Assembly (NCBI RefSeq): GCF_000425885.1
Contig: NZ_AUEH01000002.1
Location: 62,001 to 126,000 of the forward strand
Direction: 5' to 3'
From: Schleiferilactobacillus harbinensis DSM 16991
Lineage (GTDB): Bacteria > Bacillota > Bacilli > Lactobacillales > Lactobacillaceae
DNA: 64,000 nt
Made by a program: the position numbers and the translations under genes
Shown here: one piece after another, positions 26,800 through 36,545 of the stretch
Layout of the letters: every line of letters begins with the position of its first letter
Numbering within the stretch: the first letter of the stretch is position 1
The notes under the pieces: generated by a model
What the model was told of the DNA's origin: nothing
Databases searched by the model: none
What the model saw: the letters and a program-made list of their open reading frames with translations, nothing else

Positions 26800-27756
26800 T
26801 CAATCCTGACCCGCATCACTGCTGCTGGAACTGGCCGCGCCGCTTTGATCACTGCTGGCTGCGGCTGCGCCGCTGATGGTCAGATTCGCCGTCCGCACAA
26901 TACTGGTCACACCCGCTTGATTCATATCAATCGTCTGATCATTCAGCTTAGCGGTGGTGTAAGTGGCATTCCCTGTGCGGATCTGAATGCTTTGCGTGCC
27001 GCTGGGAACCTCCACGGTATGGTCCGCGCCGGCCTGCAGTGTTCCCTGCCAGCTCTGGACATTACCGAAGGAAACGGCCAGCCAAACGGCTTGCGTCGAT
27101 GCCGCCACCGTGATCTTGTTGCCGGAATCCGGCAAGTCAGTCACCGTATAGTTCATCTGGGACCCGCTGACGCCGGCCGCAGTGATCTTCAATTCCTTCT
27201 TGCTGCTTTCCTTCTTCTTACTGGATGACTTGGCACTGCTGCTCTTAGCTGAGCTGCTGGTCTCCTTGCTGCTGGACTTGGCTACTTCACTGGAAGTGGC
27301 TTCAGTACTGGGAATAGCCCGTTTGTTGCCCTGGGTTCCCCGCCACGTGAAGTAACTCAGAATAATGATAATGATCGTCACAACAGCAACAATGATGATC
27401 TGCGGCAAGTAATTCTTCGCCCGGGCAGTCACTGTAGACGCCCCAAGCAGCGGCCGGGCTTCCCGGCGCTTGTCGGTCGGCTGCTGTTCTTCTTCCTCAG
27501 CGGCAGCGGTCGTTGACGCCGACTGGGGCAGCTCGTCAGAATATTGGTCTAATAATTTCTGACCATCCAGGCCGACAGTCTCGGCATACTGTTTGATAAA
27601 CGCGCGTACGTAAAAGTCACCGGGCAAGGCATCAAAATTACCTTCCTCAATGGCGATCAAATAGCGTTTTTGTATTTTTGTAATCTGTTGCAGGTCATCA
27701 ATGGTATAGCCCTTATCAATACGGGCCTCCCGCAACTTTTTACCAACTTCATCCAT
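26800..27756 (-). CDS. rodZ: RodZ-like helix-turn-helix membrane protein
   Basis: 318 residues. The N-terminal helix-turn-helix of the RodZ/YmfM type (about 1-70) would bind MreB in the cytoplasm. One membrane segment lies at about 122-143. A Ser/Lys-rich low-complexity linker (about 155-195) leads to an extracellular DUF4115 domain to about 290 and a Ser-rich end. It supports rod shape and elongation in relatives. Located directly before pgsA as in B. subtilis. Confidence 0.92.
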   Translation of the reverse strand: MDEVGKKLREARIDKGYTIDDLQQITKIQKRYLIAIEEGNFDALPGDFYVRAFIKQYAETVGLDGQKLLDQYSDELPQSASTTAAAEEEEQQPTDKRREARPLLGASTVTARAKNYLPQIIIVAVVTIIIIILSYFTWRGTQGNKRAIPSTEATSSEVAKSSSKETSSSAKSSSAKSSSKKKESSKKELKITAAGVSGSQMNYTVTDLPDSGNKITVAASTQAVWLAVSFGNVQSWQGTLQAGADHTVEVPSGTQSIQIRTGNATYTTAKLNDQTIDMNQAGVTSIVRTANLTISGAAAASSDQSGAASSSSSDAGQD

Positions 27757-27847
27757 ATTCTATATTCACCTACTAGGTATTATTCAAAAACAGTATATCA
27801 TAGGCCGCCAACGACACCAATGAAAGAAAGTCTTAAGGCCCGCTGGT

Positions 27848-28576
27848 CTATACCAGCCAGCCGCCGGTGACGTAAATCGTCTGACCCGTTAAATATTGGG
27901 CTTCCGGCGCCAGCAGCACCTGCAGCCAGTATGCAACATCCTGGGGCTGGGCCATGCGGCCGGCGGGGATCTCATCCGTCAACGCGGCCTTCGCCCCGCC
28001 AGCCAGCATCGCCGCGTTCATCGGGGTATCCACCGCTCCGGGGGCAATAACATTCACCGTGATCCCCAAGGATGCCACTTCGCGGGAATAGGCCTGAGCA
28101 AACGCAGACAACGCCCCTTTAGTCATACTATACACGGCTTCCATTGGACTGCCGTGTCCACCATAAACAGACCCTAAGTATATCACACGGCCATGGCCGG
28201 TTTGTGCTAATTTTTCCTGTAGTGCTTGGGTGATCAGCAGCGGTGTGCGGACATTGATTTGCCACAGCCGGTCGAGCTGCGCTGCCGGCGTGTCCGCAAA
28301 TAATTCATAATCCGTGACACCCTGGCTAAAGACCACGGCATCAACACCAAAGAGTGCTGGGCGCAGCTGATCCACCACAGTGGGGTTGGTGAAATCCAAT
28401 TGAACGGGTAAAAACTCTTGGCCGGGATAACGTACCGTTAATTCCCGGATCAGGTCAGCCACCCGAGTCATGTGCTGCCAGCCCTGCAAGTAAAGGGACC
28501 AGCCAACCGCCGCTAAAGCTCTGGCGGCTGCTTGGCCAATGGCCCCTGTGGCGCCGCAAAGCAAAACGCGTTTCAT
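27848..28576 (-). CDS. ymfI: SDR-family oxidoreductase (YmfI-like)
   Basis: 242 residues. The Rossmann nucleotide motif GATGAIGQ is at 8-15 and the catalytic Ser with Tyr-x3-Lys (YLGSVYGG then YSMTK) is near 150-170. It resembles FabG but the substrate is unknown. Its start overlaps the ymfH stop by 4 bases, so it is coupled to the two M16 genes. The conserved order ymfF-ymfH-ymfI-rodZ supports the name. Confidence 0.9.
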   Translation of the reverse strand: MKRVLLCGATGAIGQAAARALAAVGWSLYLQGWQHMTRVADLIRELTVRYPGQEFLPVQLDFTNPTVVDQLRPALFGVDAVVFSQGVTDYELFADTPAAQLDRLWQINVRTPLLITQALQEKLAQTGHGRVIYLGSVYGGHGSPMEAVYSMTKGALSAFAQAYSREVASLGITVNVIAPGAVDTPMNAAMLAGGAKAALTDEIPAGRMAQPQDVAYWLQVLLAPEAQYLTGQTIYVTGGWLV

Positions 28577-29874
28577 CCGGCGGCCTCCTCGTCTGGCGAA
28601 ACCAGCACGGTGGTCATTGCGGCCGGTTGAAACAACTCGTCCGCTAAGGCCAGCACATCGGTATACCGCAAACTGGCGATGATCGCGGCCAGTTTCGGCA
28701 GCGGATAAACCACCCGCCGATCGGCCGCCCGAGTATCCGCGGCGTCCACCAGCTGAGCACCCAACCAGCCGAAATGGTCGAACCCGGTAATATTGCGCCC
28801 AATCAGTTCACGCTGCAGCCGAGTAAAGGCCGCCGGGGTCAGTGCCGCCCGGGCGTGGGCTGGGGTCAAAATTTCTTTCAAGGACTGCGCCAGGGTCGCT
28901 GGCGCCGGGGTCTTCCCGCCGACGGTTAAGACGCCAAAGTTGCTGTGCAGTTCCGCGTCAACTAAGAATGAATCATCAATTAAGCCGCTTTGATACAGGC
29001 GCAAAAAGTCCGGCGCGGATTCCAATAATAACCCGCTCAGCAGCAGATCCAGCTGCAGTGATACCCGCAAGCGTTGGGTCGGATCCGGCAAAGCCGGCAG
29101 CCGCACCCCGACCCAAGCCTCCGGCAGGCTTAAGGGTGCCCGCAGCAGCCGGGGGGCCGTGATCACCGGCGCCGTGGCCACTGCACTGCGGGGAATCGGG
29201 CCAGCTGAAGCAGCAGCAGCGGGAATCGTCAGCTGGGTCAGCAGTGTATCGAAGTTGAAGTCCCCCACCACAACCAGCTGCATATTGTTCGGCCGATAAA
29301 ACGTCTGGTACGCCGCCGTCAATAATTCTGGGGTGATGCCGGCAATACTTTGGCGGGAACCCGCCACATCCTCGGCAATCACACTGGCGGGAAAGAGATG
29401 GTCCCAGACCGTCTGCTGCGGCCCATAATCCGGATCATCCCGATACATTTGTATTTCCTGGGAAATAATGCCCTGTTCTTTAGCCACCGTGGCCGCCGTA
29501 AAATACGGCGTCAGGACAAAGTTCAGCAAATCCTGAACGTTTTCTTGCAGGTGAGCCAAACCGGAACAATAATAATTGGTCACGTTCCGGGTCGTGAACG
29601 CATTGACATCCGCCCCCCGAGCCGCAAACGCGTCGGCAGCATCGTGGTCGCCCTTATCAAACATTTTATGCTCCAAGAAATGGGCCACCCCGGCGGGTAA
29701 TGACGCGCCCGGGTTGGCCCCCGTCAACCGGCGGGCACTCGCACTGCCGAAAAATACGGTGAGCTGGGCGTAATGCCGGACAAAACCGGGTTTTTCAATT
29801 CCCACGACGGTCAGGCCGTTGGGCAGCACGGCTTGGCGCACTTGCTCCGGCAATGGTGGAAAGTCATTCGCCAT
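28573..29874 (-). CDS. ymfH: M16-family metallopeptidase, zinc-binding partner (YmfH-like)
   Basis: 433 residues from ATG at 29874, preceded by GGAAGGGG; an upstream ATG at 29928 lies inside ymfF and lacks a ribosome site. The inverted zinc site HFLEH (HxxEH) is near residue 62 and further acidic residues follow. It probably pairs with the upstream subunit, as M16B enzymes often do. Overlaps ymfF by 11 bases. Confidence 0.9.
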   Translation of the reverse strand: MANDFPPLPEQVRQAVLPNGLTVVGIEKPGFVRHYAQLTVFFGSASARRLTGANPGASLPAGVAHFLEHKMFDKGDHDAADAFAARGADVNAFTTRNVTNYYCSGLAHLQENVQDLLNFVLTPYFTAATVAKEQGIISQEIQMYRDDPDYGPQQTVWDHLFPASVIAEDVAGSRQSIAGITPELLTAAYQTFYRPNNMQLVVVGDFNFDTLLTQLTIPAAAASAGPIPRSAVATAPVITAPRLLRAPLSLPEAWVGVRLPALPDPTQRLRVSLQLDLLLSGLLLESAPDFLRLYQSGLIDDSFLVDAELHSNFGVLTVGGKTPAPATLAQSLKEILTPAHARAALTPAAFTRLQRELIGRNITGFDHFGWLGAQLVDAADTRAADRRVVYPLPKLAAIIASLRYTDVLALADELFQPAAMTTVLVSPDEEAAG

Positions 29875-31141
29875 CCTGGGCCACCCCTTCCTGTAAATAA
29901 TCCACAACCAAGACGTAGTGCTGGGCACACGCCTGCACCGCTGCCGGCGTCACCGCCCGCACCTGGCGGACAAAGGCCGCTGTACGCATATCAGCCGCCG
30001 GGAGGCGGTATTGCAAAATCAGGCGGCTGTTCACATCGCTCTGGCGATCACTCTCGCCCAACCGATTAGCAATCAGCTCTTCCTGCACACTATACAGCCG
30101 GGCTGCGGTAAACTGGCCGGTTTGCATCCACTGCAGGGTGTCTGCCACGATTTGGCGCACTTGCGGCGCAGTCCCCGGATCGATGCCGGCTTGCAGCAGG
30201 GTGGCCCCCGTCTGGGCATCCAGTTCCGTCCCAGCATAATAAGCCAAACTGGCCTGCTCGCGGACCGCGGCAAACAATAGCGAATTCGCTGAGCCGCCGA
30301 ACAAGGCATCGGTCACCATATATTGGAAATAGGTCGGCCCGTAATACGTGACCGGCAGATGATACAAGGCCACATATTGGCTTTGCTGAAAATTCTCCAT
30401 CGTTTGCCACTGACGAAAAGCCGGTACCTGCCCCGTCCATTGCAGCGGCGTGGTTACCGCCGGCCGGGCCGCCAGCGGCCACGCGGCCACCTGGCTCAGT
30501 ACCGCCGCTGGATCCACATCGCCGGTCACGATGATTTCAATTTCATCCTGACTGACCATCTGCTGCCAATACGCCGCCAAGTTTTCGGCCGTGGCCGCTT
30601 CAATGGTCGCCGCTGTCCCCCCAAGCACCGCCGCTTGTTCCGGCGCATGCTGGAAATACTGGGCCTGGGCAGTCAAAACAGCCTTATTGTCAGCACTATC
30701 TGTGACGCTCTGCAGCTCATGGCGCAGATTATCCTGTTCCGGCGTGAAGAAAGGCGCTGCATATCCCGCCGTACTGAGCAGCGGGTGCAGCGTAATGGCC
30801 TGCAGCAACGCCAAAGCTGGGCCCAAAATGGATTCTCCCTTGGGCAGGACCGCATCGCTTAGAAATTGCAGCTGGCAAGTGGCAATGCTGAGTGCCCCTT
30901 CCCGATCGACGCCTGTGCGCAGCGACGCGCCGTACAGATCCTGCAGTGCAACAGTGAGCGCAGTCGGATCCGGATATTGAGCGTTCGCCACCGGCCACAG
31001 ATTAACGATCAACTGCCGAGGCGTCAGCGTTTCTAGTTGCAGCGGGGCAATAAAATTGACCGTGGCCGCCACTGTTTTGAACTTCTTGCTAGGGACGACC
31101 GTCAGCCGCACCCCAGACTTTAATCGTTGTGAAAAAGCCAT
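29864..31141 (-). CDS. ymfF: M16-like protein lacking the zinc motif (YmfF-like)
   Basis: 425 residues with the M16 fold signature but no HxxEH. The usual zinc region reads around VALQDLYGASLRTG instead, so this should be the non-catalytic partner of YmfH. It follows ftsK by 14 bases. Glu-rich and Ala-rich composition is like its neighbours. Confidence 0.9.
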   Translation of the reverse strand: MAFSQRLKSGVRLTVVPSKKFKTVAATVNFIAPLQLETLTPRQLIVNLWPVANAQYPDPTALTVALQDLYGASLRTGVDREGALSIATCQLQFLSDAVLPKGESILGPALALLQAITLHPLLSTAGYAAPFFTPEQDNLRHELQSVTDSADNKAVLTAQAQYFQHAPEQAAVLGGTAATIEAATAENLAAYWQQMVSQDEIEIIVTGDVDPAAVLSQVAAWPLAARPAVTTPLQWTGQVPAFRQWQTMENFQQSQYVALYHLPVTYYGPTYFQYMVTDALFGGSANSLLFAAVREQASLAYYAGTELDAQTGATLLQAGIDPGTAPQVRQIVADTLQWMQTGQFTAARLYSVQEELIANRLGESDRQSDVNSRLILQYRLPAADMRTAAFVRQVRAVTPAAVQACAQHYVLVVDYLQEGVAQDGE

Positions 31142-31155
31142 ACACCGTCTGCTTT

Positions 31156-33492
31156 CTAATCGGCCGCTTGGCCGGTCTTATTGAGTACCTTCCGGGGTTT
31201 AGACCCGTCCGGTCCGCTCACGACTCCGTGGGCTTCCAATTCATCCATCAACCGCGCCGCCCGGTTATAACCGATCCGGAACCGCCGCTGGAGCATGGAT
31301 ACACTCGCTGTATCCTGATCTTTCAACATCGTGACAGCGTCATTGAAATATTCGTCTTCACTGTCTTTACCCTGATCACCGCCCAGACCATTAATGTCGT
31401 CGTCCGTCGGCTCCATGGACTCATCGTATTCAGCCGGCTGCTGCTCCGCCACGAAGGCCACCACTTTTTCCACATCGTCTGAGGAAATATAAGCCCCCTG
31501 GACCCGGACTGGTTTGCTGGCGCCCATGGGCAGAAAAAGCATATCGCCTCGGCCGAGGAGCTTTTCCGCCCCAACTTGATCCAAAATCGTGCGGGAATCG
31601 ATCCCGCTGGATACTGCGAAGGCAATCCGCGACGGAATATTGGCTTTGATCAGCCCCGTGATAACATCCACGGAAGGCCGCTGGGTGGCAATAATCATGT
31701 GGATCCCCGCCGCCCGGGCCATTTGGGCCAACCGGACGATGGCATTTTCCACTTCATTGCCGGCGACCATCATCAGATCGGACAATTCGTCCACGATCAC
31801 GACAATATACGGCAGAACTGGCATCGGCGTCTTTTTGCCTGCATCGGTCTGGTTAAATTCTTCGGCCTTGGCATTGTATTCATCCATGTTGCGCAAACTG
31901 GCATGTGCAAAAAGCTCATAGCGCCGTTCCATTTCGGCCACGACTTTGTTTAACGCTCCGGCTGCCTTCTTGGCCTCGGTGACGACTGGGATCAGCAGAT
32001 GGGGAACGCCGTTATAAACGTTCAATTCCACCATCTTGGGATCGATCAGCAGCAGTTTCACTTGATCCGGTCGGGTCCGCATCAGCAGGCTGGTGATCAT
32101 CGTATTGATCATGACCGATTTCCCGCTGCCGGTAGATCCGGCGATCAGTAAATGGGGCATTTTTGCCAAATTAGCGCTGATCACTTTACCCGTGACATCT
32201 TTCCCCAGCGGTACCCGCAGCAGATGTTTCCGGTCAGCCGGCAGATGCTCCGCAACATCCCGGAAGGAAACCGTGGAGACTTGCTGGTTGGGTACTTCAA
32301 TGCCGACGTAAGGCTTCCCAGGAATCGGCGCTTCCATCCGAATATCCTTAGCGGCCAAGGCCAGGGCTAGGTCGTCGGTCAAATTGACGATCCGGGACAC
32401 CTTCACACCAGCCGCCGGTTGGACTTCATACTTCGTAATCGCCGGGCCTAAGCTAGCCTTTTTTACTGCCGCATGCACGCCGAAACTGGCTAAAGTCTCT
32501 TCCAGCTTATTCTTATTGGTATTGATCGTTGCCACCTCCGCGCTCTGATCCGTCGGCGGAATCGCGGTGAGCAGACTGGTGGGCGGCAGCTCGTAATCTT
32601 CAGCCACCTGAGTGTCTCCTAAAGGCAGGTCCTTGGGTTCATCTTTGGGCGGCTCCGGCACCGGTGCCGCCGAAGTGGGCGCAGGCGGCGTATCAATAAC
32701 AAAATCATTCTGGGCCGCCGGTTTAGGCTTCGCCGGGGCTGGGGGAGCTGTTTCTTCAGGTGCCGCCGGAGCCGGTTTTTCTGCCGGAGCCGGGTTCTTT
32801 GCCGGCCGCGGACCAGCATCATTGAGAAAACGATCAGCCAATGCCTGCCAGAACGACACGGTATGGTGCCGCGCCGCCCGGCTCATGGCCGCGCCGCCGG
32901 ATTCCACAGCTTGCGCGACGTGGGCCACCTTGGCAAAGGGAATACCAAAGAAAATCATCGCCCCGGCCAGCATGAACAAAGTCGCCAGGATATACGTGCC
33001 GACCTGCGACACTAGGAAATACGTGCCTGTATAGAGCACAGTCCCGACCATGCCGCCGCCCACACTTTCGGTAATCGTCGCCCGCACGAATTCTTCACGC
33101 AAGATCATCCACAAATATTGCAGGAACCGGCTGTGCACGTCCGCCTGGCCAAAATACAGGGCCGCTACAAAGAGCAGACTGCCGCCATAGGTCAGTGCCA
33201 GCCCGCCCAGCTTGCTCAACGCAATGTGCGGCAGTTCACCGTTGGCCATCAACGTGAAGCCGCAAAAACCCAGCAGAAAAGCGGCGATCATGTAAGTATC
33301 CCCCACCAGCAGGCGCAGGATATTCGCCATGAAAACGCCGATGAAGCCCAGCCGAAAAAGAGCCAGTACCGCCAGCAACAGAAAAACAAACCCCACCACA
33401 TTCATTGTGGGAATCGGCTGTTTTTTACTGGTGCGCGGCCGGCTGGTCGTTGGTCGTTTTTTGGTTGTCCGGGCTGCTCTGCGCTTAGCCAT
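31156..33492 (-). CDS. ftsK: DNA translocase FtsK/SpoIIIE
   Basis: 778 residues. Four N-terminal membrane segments (about 25-190) anchor it at the septum. A Pro/Ala-rich linker (about 220-290) follows, then the motor with Walker A GSTGSGKS near 445 and Walker [12 protein letters not shown]. The gamma winged-helix DNA-reading domain fills the last 65 residues. It pumps chromosomes through the closing septum. Length and order are normal. Confidence 0.96.
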   Translation of the reverse strand: MAKRRAARTTKKRPTTSRPRTSKKQPIPTMNVVGFVFLLLAVLALFRLGFIGVFMANILRLLVGDTYMIAAFLLGFCGFTLMANGELPHIALSKLGGLALTYGGSLLFVAALYFGQADVHSRFLQYLWMILREEFVRATITESVGGGMVGTVLYTGTYFLVSQVGTYILATLFMLAGAMIFFGIPFAKVAHVAQAVESGGAAMSRAARHHTVSFWQALADRFLNDAGPRPAKNPAPAEKPAPAAPEETAPPAPAKPKPAAQNDFVIDTPPAPTSAAPVPEPPKDEPKDLPLGDTQVAEDYELPPTSLLTAIPPTDQSAEVATINTNKNKLEETLASFGVHAAVKKASLGPAITKYEVQPAAGVKVSRIVNLTDDLALALAAKDIRMEAPIPGKPYVGIEVPNQQVSTVSFRDVAEHLPADRKHLLRVPLGKDVTGKVISANLAKMPHLLIAGSTGSGKSVMINTMITSLLMRTRPDQVKLLLIDPKMVELNVYNGVPHLLIPVVTEAKKAAGALNKVVAEMERRYELFAHASLRNMDEYNAKAEEFNQTDAGKKTPMPVLPYIVVIVDELSDLMMVAGNEVENAIVRLAQMARAAGIHMIIATQRPSVDVITGLIKANIPSRIAFAVSSGIDSRTILDQVGAEKLLGRGDMLFLPMGASKPVRVQGAYISSDDVEKVVAFVAEQQPAEYDESMEPTDDDINGLGGDQGKDSEDEYFNDAVTMLKDQDTASVSMLQRRFRIGYNRAARLMDELEAHGVVSGPDGSKPRKVLNKTGQAAD

Positions 33493-33546
33493 GGTGTACT
33501 CCTTCTACTGTATTCTCGGTCTGAAAACCTGTTCCCCATTATAAGT

Positions 33547-33584
33547 TAAAAAAGCAGGCAAAACCAAACGGTTCCGTCTGCTTT
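33547..33584 (-). terminator. Terminator after the DUF1149 gene
   Basis: On the minus strand AAAGCAGAC pairs with GCCTGCTTT (one mismatch) and ends TTTTTT, 15 bases beyond the DUF1149 stop. Confidence 0.8.
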
Positions 33585-33599
33585 CTACCTTAATGGGCC

Positions 33600-34016
33600 T
33601 TACTTGGCATCGTCTTTCGTTTCCGGTTCGCCAGAGGCTTGGAAGTTCAAAGAAACGCCCTCGTTCAAAGCCACCGAAGTCACCTGATAAGTCAAGGTTT
33701 CAATGTACTCCACTAACGGCCGGGACAGCTTCTCCAGCTCTTCCGGCGGCAAATCGCTGGCTTCACCAAAGTAGTTCAGCACTTGGACCACCCGGCTGAT
33801 GGACCCGGAGATGCGGAAGCCGTTGTTCTCCACAGTCACATCGAAGGGCACCATAATTTCAAAGAAATTACCGTCCTTCTCCGTCCCCTTCAACCGGTCG
33901 TCGTTGGGTTGGACTGTCCGCATGGCCACTTGCACGTCCTGGCTGGCTTGATCGTCTTTTTGCAATAAATCATAATGGAACGAATTCACGATGATTGGGA
34001 ATTTTTTAGTCTCCAT
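33600..34016 (-). CDS. DUF1149-family protein
   Basis: 138 residues, start METKKFPIIVNSFHYDLL, which I recognise as the DUF1149 family of lactobacilli and streptococci. Acidic, soluble, no signal peptide, beta-rich in character (SecB-like fold reported for relatives, from memory). Function unknown. Stands alone between trmL and ftsK with its own terminator. The ATG follows GGAGGATAATC. Confidence 0.85.
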   Translation of the reverse strand: METKKFPIIVNSFHYDLLQKDDQASQDVQVAMRTVQPNDDRLKGTEKDGNFFEIMVPFDVTVENNGFRISGSISRVVQVLNYFGEASDLPPEELEKLSRPLVEYIETLTYQVTSVALNEGVSLNFQASGEPETKDDAK

Positions 34017-34081
34017 GATTATCCTCCAAAGTTTCAGATTGCACTCTCTTTAGTATGGCAATTTTTTGCCAACCTCGCAAC

Positions 34082-34591
34082 CTACTTCCACTTATCGTGG
34101 GGATAAACATGATGTTCTTCCAACCCCGTGAAGTGCTGCTGCCGGACTGCTTCGTAAATCACGATGGCCACCGAATTGGCCAGATTCAGTGCCCGCACTT
34201 TATCCGTCATGGGAATCCGCAGGCAGCGATCGTGGTACTTGTCCATGAAGTCCTTAGGCAGGCCCGTGGTTTCCTTGCCGAACATGAAATAGTGATCCGC
34301 ATCGGTATCGCTGAAGTCTTGGTCGGTATACACGAGATCCGAGAATTTAGTGATCAAATAAAGATGCTGGGTATCCGGCAAGGTCGCCATGAACGCATCT
34401 AAATCATCATGTTCCACCAGATTCACATTATCCCAATAATCCAGCCCCGCCCGCTTCATGTTCCGGTCGCTTAGTTCAAAGCCCAGAGGATAAATCAAAT
34501 CCAAAGTCGCCCCAGTCGCCGCACACGTCCGGGCAATATTCCCGGTGTTTGCCGGCATCAGGGGTTCATAAAGTACAATATGGTTCGTCAA
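34082..34591 (-). CDS. trmL: tRNA (cytidine/uridine-34-2'-O)-methyltransferase
   Basis: 169 residues from TTG at 34591, preceded by AAGAAGG. An ATG six codons upstream (34609) has no ribosome site, so TTG is preferred. SPOUT-fold methyltransferase that modifies the wobble base of certain leucine tRNAs. Visible motifs are NTGNIARTCAATG near the start, LIYPLGF, and the knotted C-terminus FGKETTGLP then IPM and RALNLANSVAI. Confidence 0.92.
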   Translation of the reverse strand: MTNHIVLYEPLMPANTGNIARTCAATGATLDLIYPLGFELSDRNMKRAGLDYWDNVNLVEHDDLDAFMATLPDTQHLYLITKFSDLVYTDQDFSDTDADHYFMFGKETTGLPKDFMDKYHDRCLRIPMTDKVRALNLANSVAIVIYEAVRQQHFTGLEEHHVYPHDKWK

Positions 34592-34695
34592 GGAAGGTCC
34601 TTCTTTCATATTCAGTCATGTGTACTAGCATACAGCGGTCGGCGGAACTTTTCACGTAATGCTAGTAACGCTAAAGGATGTTCCCGTACACTGCC

Positions 34696-34894
34696 GTGCC
34701 AAAGCTACGCAATCTCCGGCGGAATGGGCTGGCGACGCGCAGCAAGTGCGAAGCCGAAGGCGTAGCTAGTGGTGACGGCGGTTTAAGCCCGCTGAGGACC
34801 GCGGTCTTAAACACGCCTAACAACATCGGCGGCAAGCCGCCGTGTTGTTTCCACCACTGAGCCCATTCCGCCTCCGATTGCTTCGCATTGGCAC
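34696..34894. repeat. Family B structured repeat, copy B1
   Basis: 199 bases bounded by GTGCC and GGCAC. Nested stems from outside in: GTGCCAA/TTGGCAC, GCAATC/GATTGC, GGCGGAATGGGCT with its complement, AGTGGTG/CACCACT. Two branches follow: GTTTAAG/CTTAAAC, and AACAACA/TGTTGTT capped by GGCGGC/GCCGCC. It forms a cloverleaf. Copy B2 at 46339-46540 keeps every stem with changed bases on both arms. Confidence 0.88.
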
Positions 34895-34939
34895 TACACT
34901 GTGGCTCAGCTAACAACACGCCTATCTATACTAAACAAC

Positions 34940-35049
34940 AAAAAAACGCATCGCCTCGGTGACAACCACAGCAAGGCAATACGCTAGTACGTCCTTTTCG
35001 TTTATTTTTATCAAAAAAACTTCTGAGAAAAGTAAGCGGAAAGGTCATT
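34940..35049 (-). ncRNA. Candidate small RNA, about 110 nt
   Basis: On the minus strand a promoter TTGCAA (35084-35079), 17-base spacer, TATTAT (35061-35056) would start RNA near 35049. An intrinsic terminator closes at 34940: CG.AT.GCCT pairs with AGGC.AT.CG around a 17-base loop, then T7. No annotated gene uses this promoter or terminator. A short frame beginning ATG at 35048 (MTFPLTFLRSFFDK...) runs on through the terminator, so translation is doubtful. The layout recalls type I toxin-antitoxin RNAs, but I cannot show a partner. Confidence 0.4.
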
Positions 35050-35150
35050 GGCAATATAATAACACCTGCTCCAAGGGGTTGCAACAGGTCTAGACTAATT
35101 ATTTTCAGCAGGTTATAGTCAAGTTAATTCGATGGAAAGTGAGCAAAACC

Positions 35151-36098
35151 ATGCTAAAAATCTACGAGTACGATCGGCGCAACCACCAAGTGGTGCCCAC
35201 TGATCATTTCGCCAACCAAACCTGGATCAATGCCGTCGACCCCAGTGCCGAGGAAATCGCCACCCTGTTAGGCAAAACAGATCTGCCGGAATCCTTCGTC
35301 TTCTATGGCCTGGATAAGGATGAGAATGCCCGGACTGAATATAATGAGGACGATGATGCGACCCTGATTATTTTCGACGTCCCCATTCTGCAAAAAGATG
35401 GCAGCAATACCAACGCAGTGTATCGGACTGTTCCTCTGGGTATTATTTTGACGAAGAATCACATTGTTACAATTTCGAATATGCATATGCCCTTTTTAGA
35501 TTCCTTCAGCGACAATCGGCGCCATTTGAATCCCACCAAGCCGATCCATGCGGTGCTCAGTATTTTGGCCCACGTGGTGTCCAACTATCAGCGCTATCTG
35601 CGGGACATGAATAAGAGCCGGGAACGCACCGAAGACCGGTTGCAGCGGAACATGCACAACCGAGATCTTTACAGTCTCATGCGAATCCAGCGCGGTCTTG
35701 TCTATTTCCTAATGTCCCTGCGGACCGACCGTCTGGCGCTGGAGGCTTTGCGTAAGGCGCCCCATTTCCCACTGAACGACGTGGATGGTGAATACATCGA
35801 CGACATCCTCACCGAAGTGCAGCAGAGTATCGAGATGGCCCAGATCAGCAATAACATCCTGACGGAGTCCATGGACACTTACTCTTCGGTGATCAATAAC
35901 AACATGAACAACGTCATGAAGTTTCTTACGGTTTACTCCATCCTGTTGACGATCCCGACACTGGTCTTCAGCTTCTACGGGATGAACATGACCCTGCCGA
36001 TTGCCAACTTGGGCGTCAGCTGGGTGATTGCGATTGTGTTATCGCTGATTATCGGTGCTTTGGTCGCATTTCACTTTTGGCGCAAGCATCTTTTCTGA
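35151..36098 (+). CDS. corA: CorA-family divalent cation transporter
   Basis: 315 residues from ATG at 35151, with GGAAAGTGAG ahead; a GTG at 35139 is too close to that site. A large cytoplasmic funnel domain, two C-terminal membrane segments and the signature GMN ([11 protein letters not shown]) near residue 285 identify a CorA magnesium or cobalt channel. The end HFWRKHLF is basic as in the family. Single gene; no M-box leader was seen. Confidence 0.93.
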   Translation: MLKIYEYDRRNHQVVPTDHFANQTWINAVDPSAEEIATLLGKTDLPESFVFYGLDKDENARTEYNEDDDATLIIFDVPILQKDGSNTNAVYRTVPLGIILTKNHIVTISNMHMPFLDSFSDNRRHLNPTKPIHAVLSILAHVVSNYQRYLRDMNKSRERTEDRLQRNMHNRDLYSLMRIQRGLVYFLMSLRTDRLALEALRKAPHFPLNDVDGEYIDDILTEVQQSIEMAQISNNILTESMDTYSSVINNNMNNVMKFLTVYSILLTIPTLVFSFYGMNMTLPIANLGVSWVIAIVLSLIIGALVAFHFWRKHLF

Positions 36099-36100
36099 AT

Positions 36101-36154
36101 AAGTGTTCATATGAGCACTTACTAATTGTTAGTCCTTTACTGGCGTGGTATACT
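36101..36154 (+). promoter_or_regulatory. Promoter of rpsN with upstream dyad
   Basis: TTGTTA (36126-36131), 17-base spacer, TATACT (36149-36154). Immediately upstream the 20-base dyad AAGTGTTCATATGAGCACTT (36101-36120) is symmetric except at one pair, and has no T-run, so it reads as an operator rather than a terminator. It does not match the Zur or AdcR boxes I know. Confidence 0.6.
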
Positions 36155-36217
36155 AATCTTGTTTGTGGTTCGCTTAAATCGAGTATCCATATTTTTCAAT
36201 TGAAGGGAGGCCATTGT

Positions 36218-36487
36218 ATGGCCAAAAAGTCAAAGATCCTCAAGGAACAAAAGATCGAGGCCACCGTCGCGAAGTATGCGCCGCTGCGGGCTAAGCTGAA
36301 GGCAGAACATAACTATGCCGCGCTGTCCCTGCTGCCGCGGAATGCGTCGCCGGTCCGGATCCATCACCGCGATCGCCTTGACGGCCGGCCGCACGCTTAC
36401 TACCGTAAGTTCGGTCTGAGCCGGATCAACTTCCGGGAACTCGCCCACAAAGGCGAAATTCCGGGTGTCCGTAAAGCCAGCTGGTAA
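36218..36487 (+). CDS. rpsN: Ribosomal protein S14, zinc-free form
   Basis: 89 residues, start [12 protein letters not shown] at ATG 36218 after AAGGGAGG. It is the long S14 form without CxxC zinc motifs; the conserved [28 protein letters not shown] stretch spans about 55-82. Bacillota usually carry a zinc-binding S14 in the main ribosomal operon and use this form when zinc is scarce. It stands alone with its own promoter and terminator, consistent with conditional use. Confidence 0.95.
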   Translation: MAKKSKILKEQKIEATVAKYAPLRAKLKAEHNYAALSLLPRNASPVRIHHRDRLDGRPHAYYRKFGLSRINFRELAHKGEIPGVRKASW

Positions 36488-36493
36488 TCAGCT

Positions 36494-36540
36494 GAAAAAA
36501 ATCCCAATCATTGGCCGGTCGCCTTTGATTGGGATTTTTT
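36494..36540. terminator. Bidirectional terminator of rpsN and the AI-2E-family gene
   Basis: AAAAAAATCCCAATCA and TGATTGGGATTTTTT are near-perfect arms around an 18-base loop, with A/T runs on both sides between convergent genes. Confidence 0.93.
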
Positions 36541-36545
36541 GCTGT

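Larger units (their letters stand above)
34592..35150. other. 559-base gap between trmL and corA
   Basis: No protein gene that I trust. Contains family B copy B1 (34696-34894) and a candidate small RNA on the minus strand (35049-34940). The corA promoter should lie in 35085-35135; TATAGT at 35114-35119 is a possible -10 without a good -35. Confidence 0.5.

Noticed and set aside
35046-35048. Short frame MTFPLTFLRSFFDK... as a small toxin gene
   Set aside because: It has no ribosome site, begins at the predicted RNA start and runs through the terminator; kept only as a possibility within the small RNA entry.
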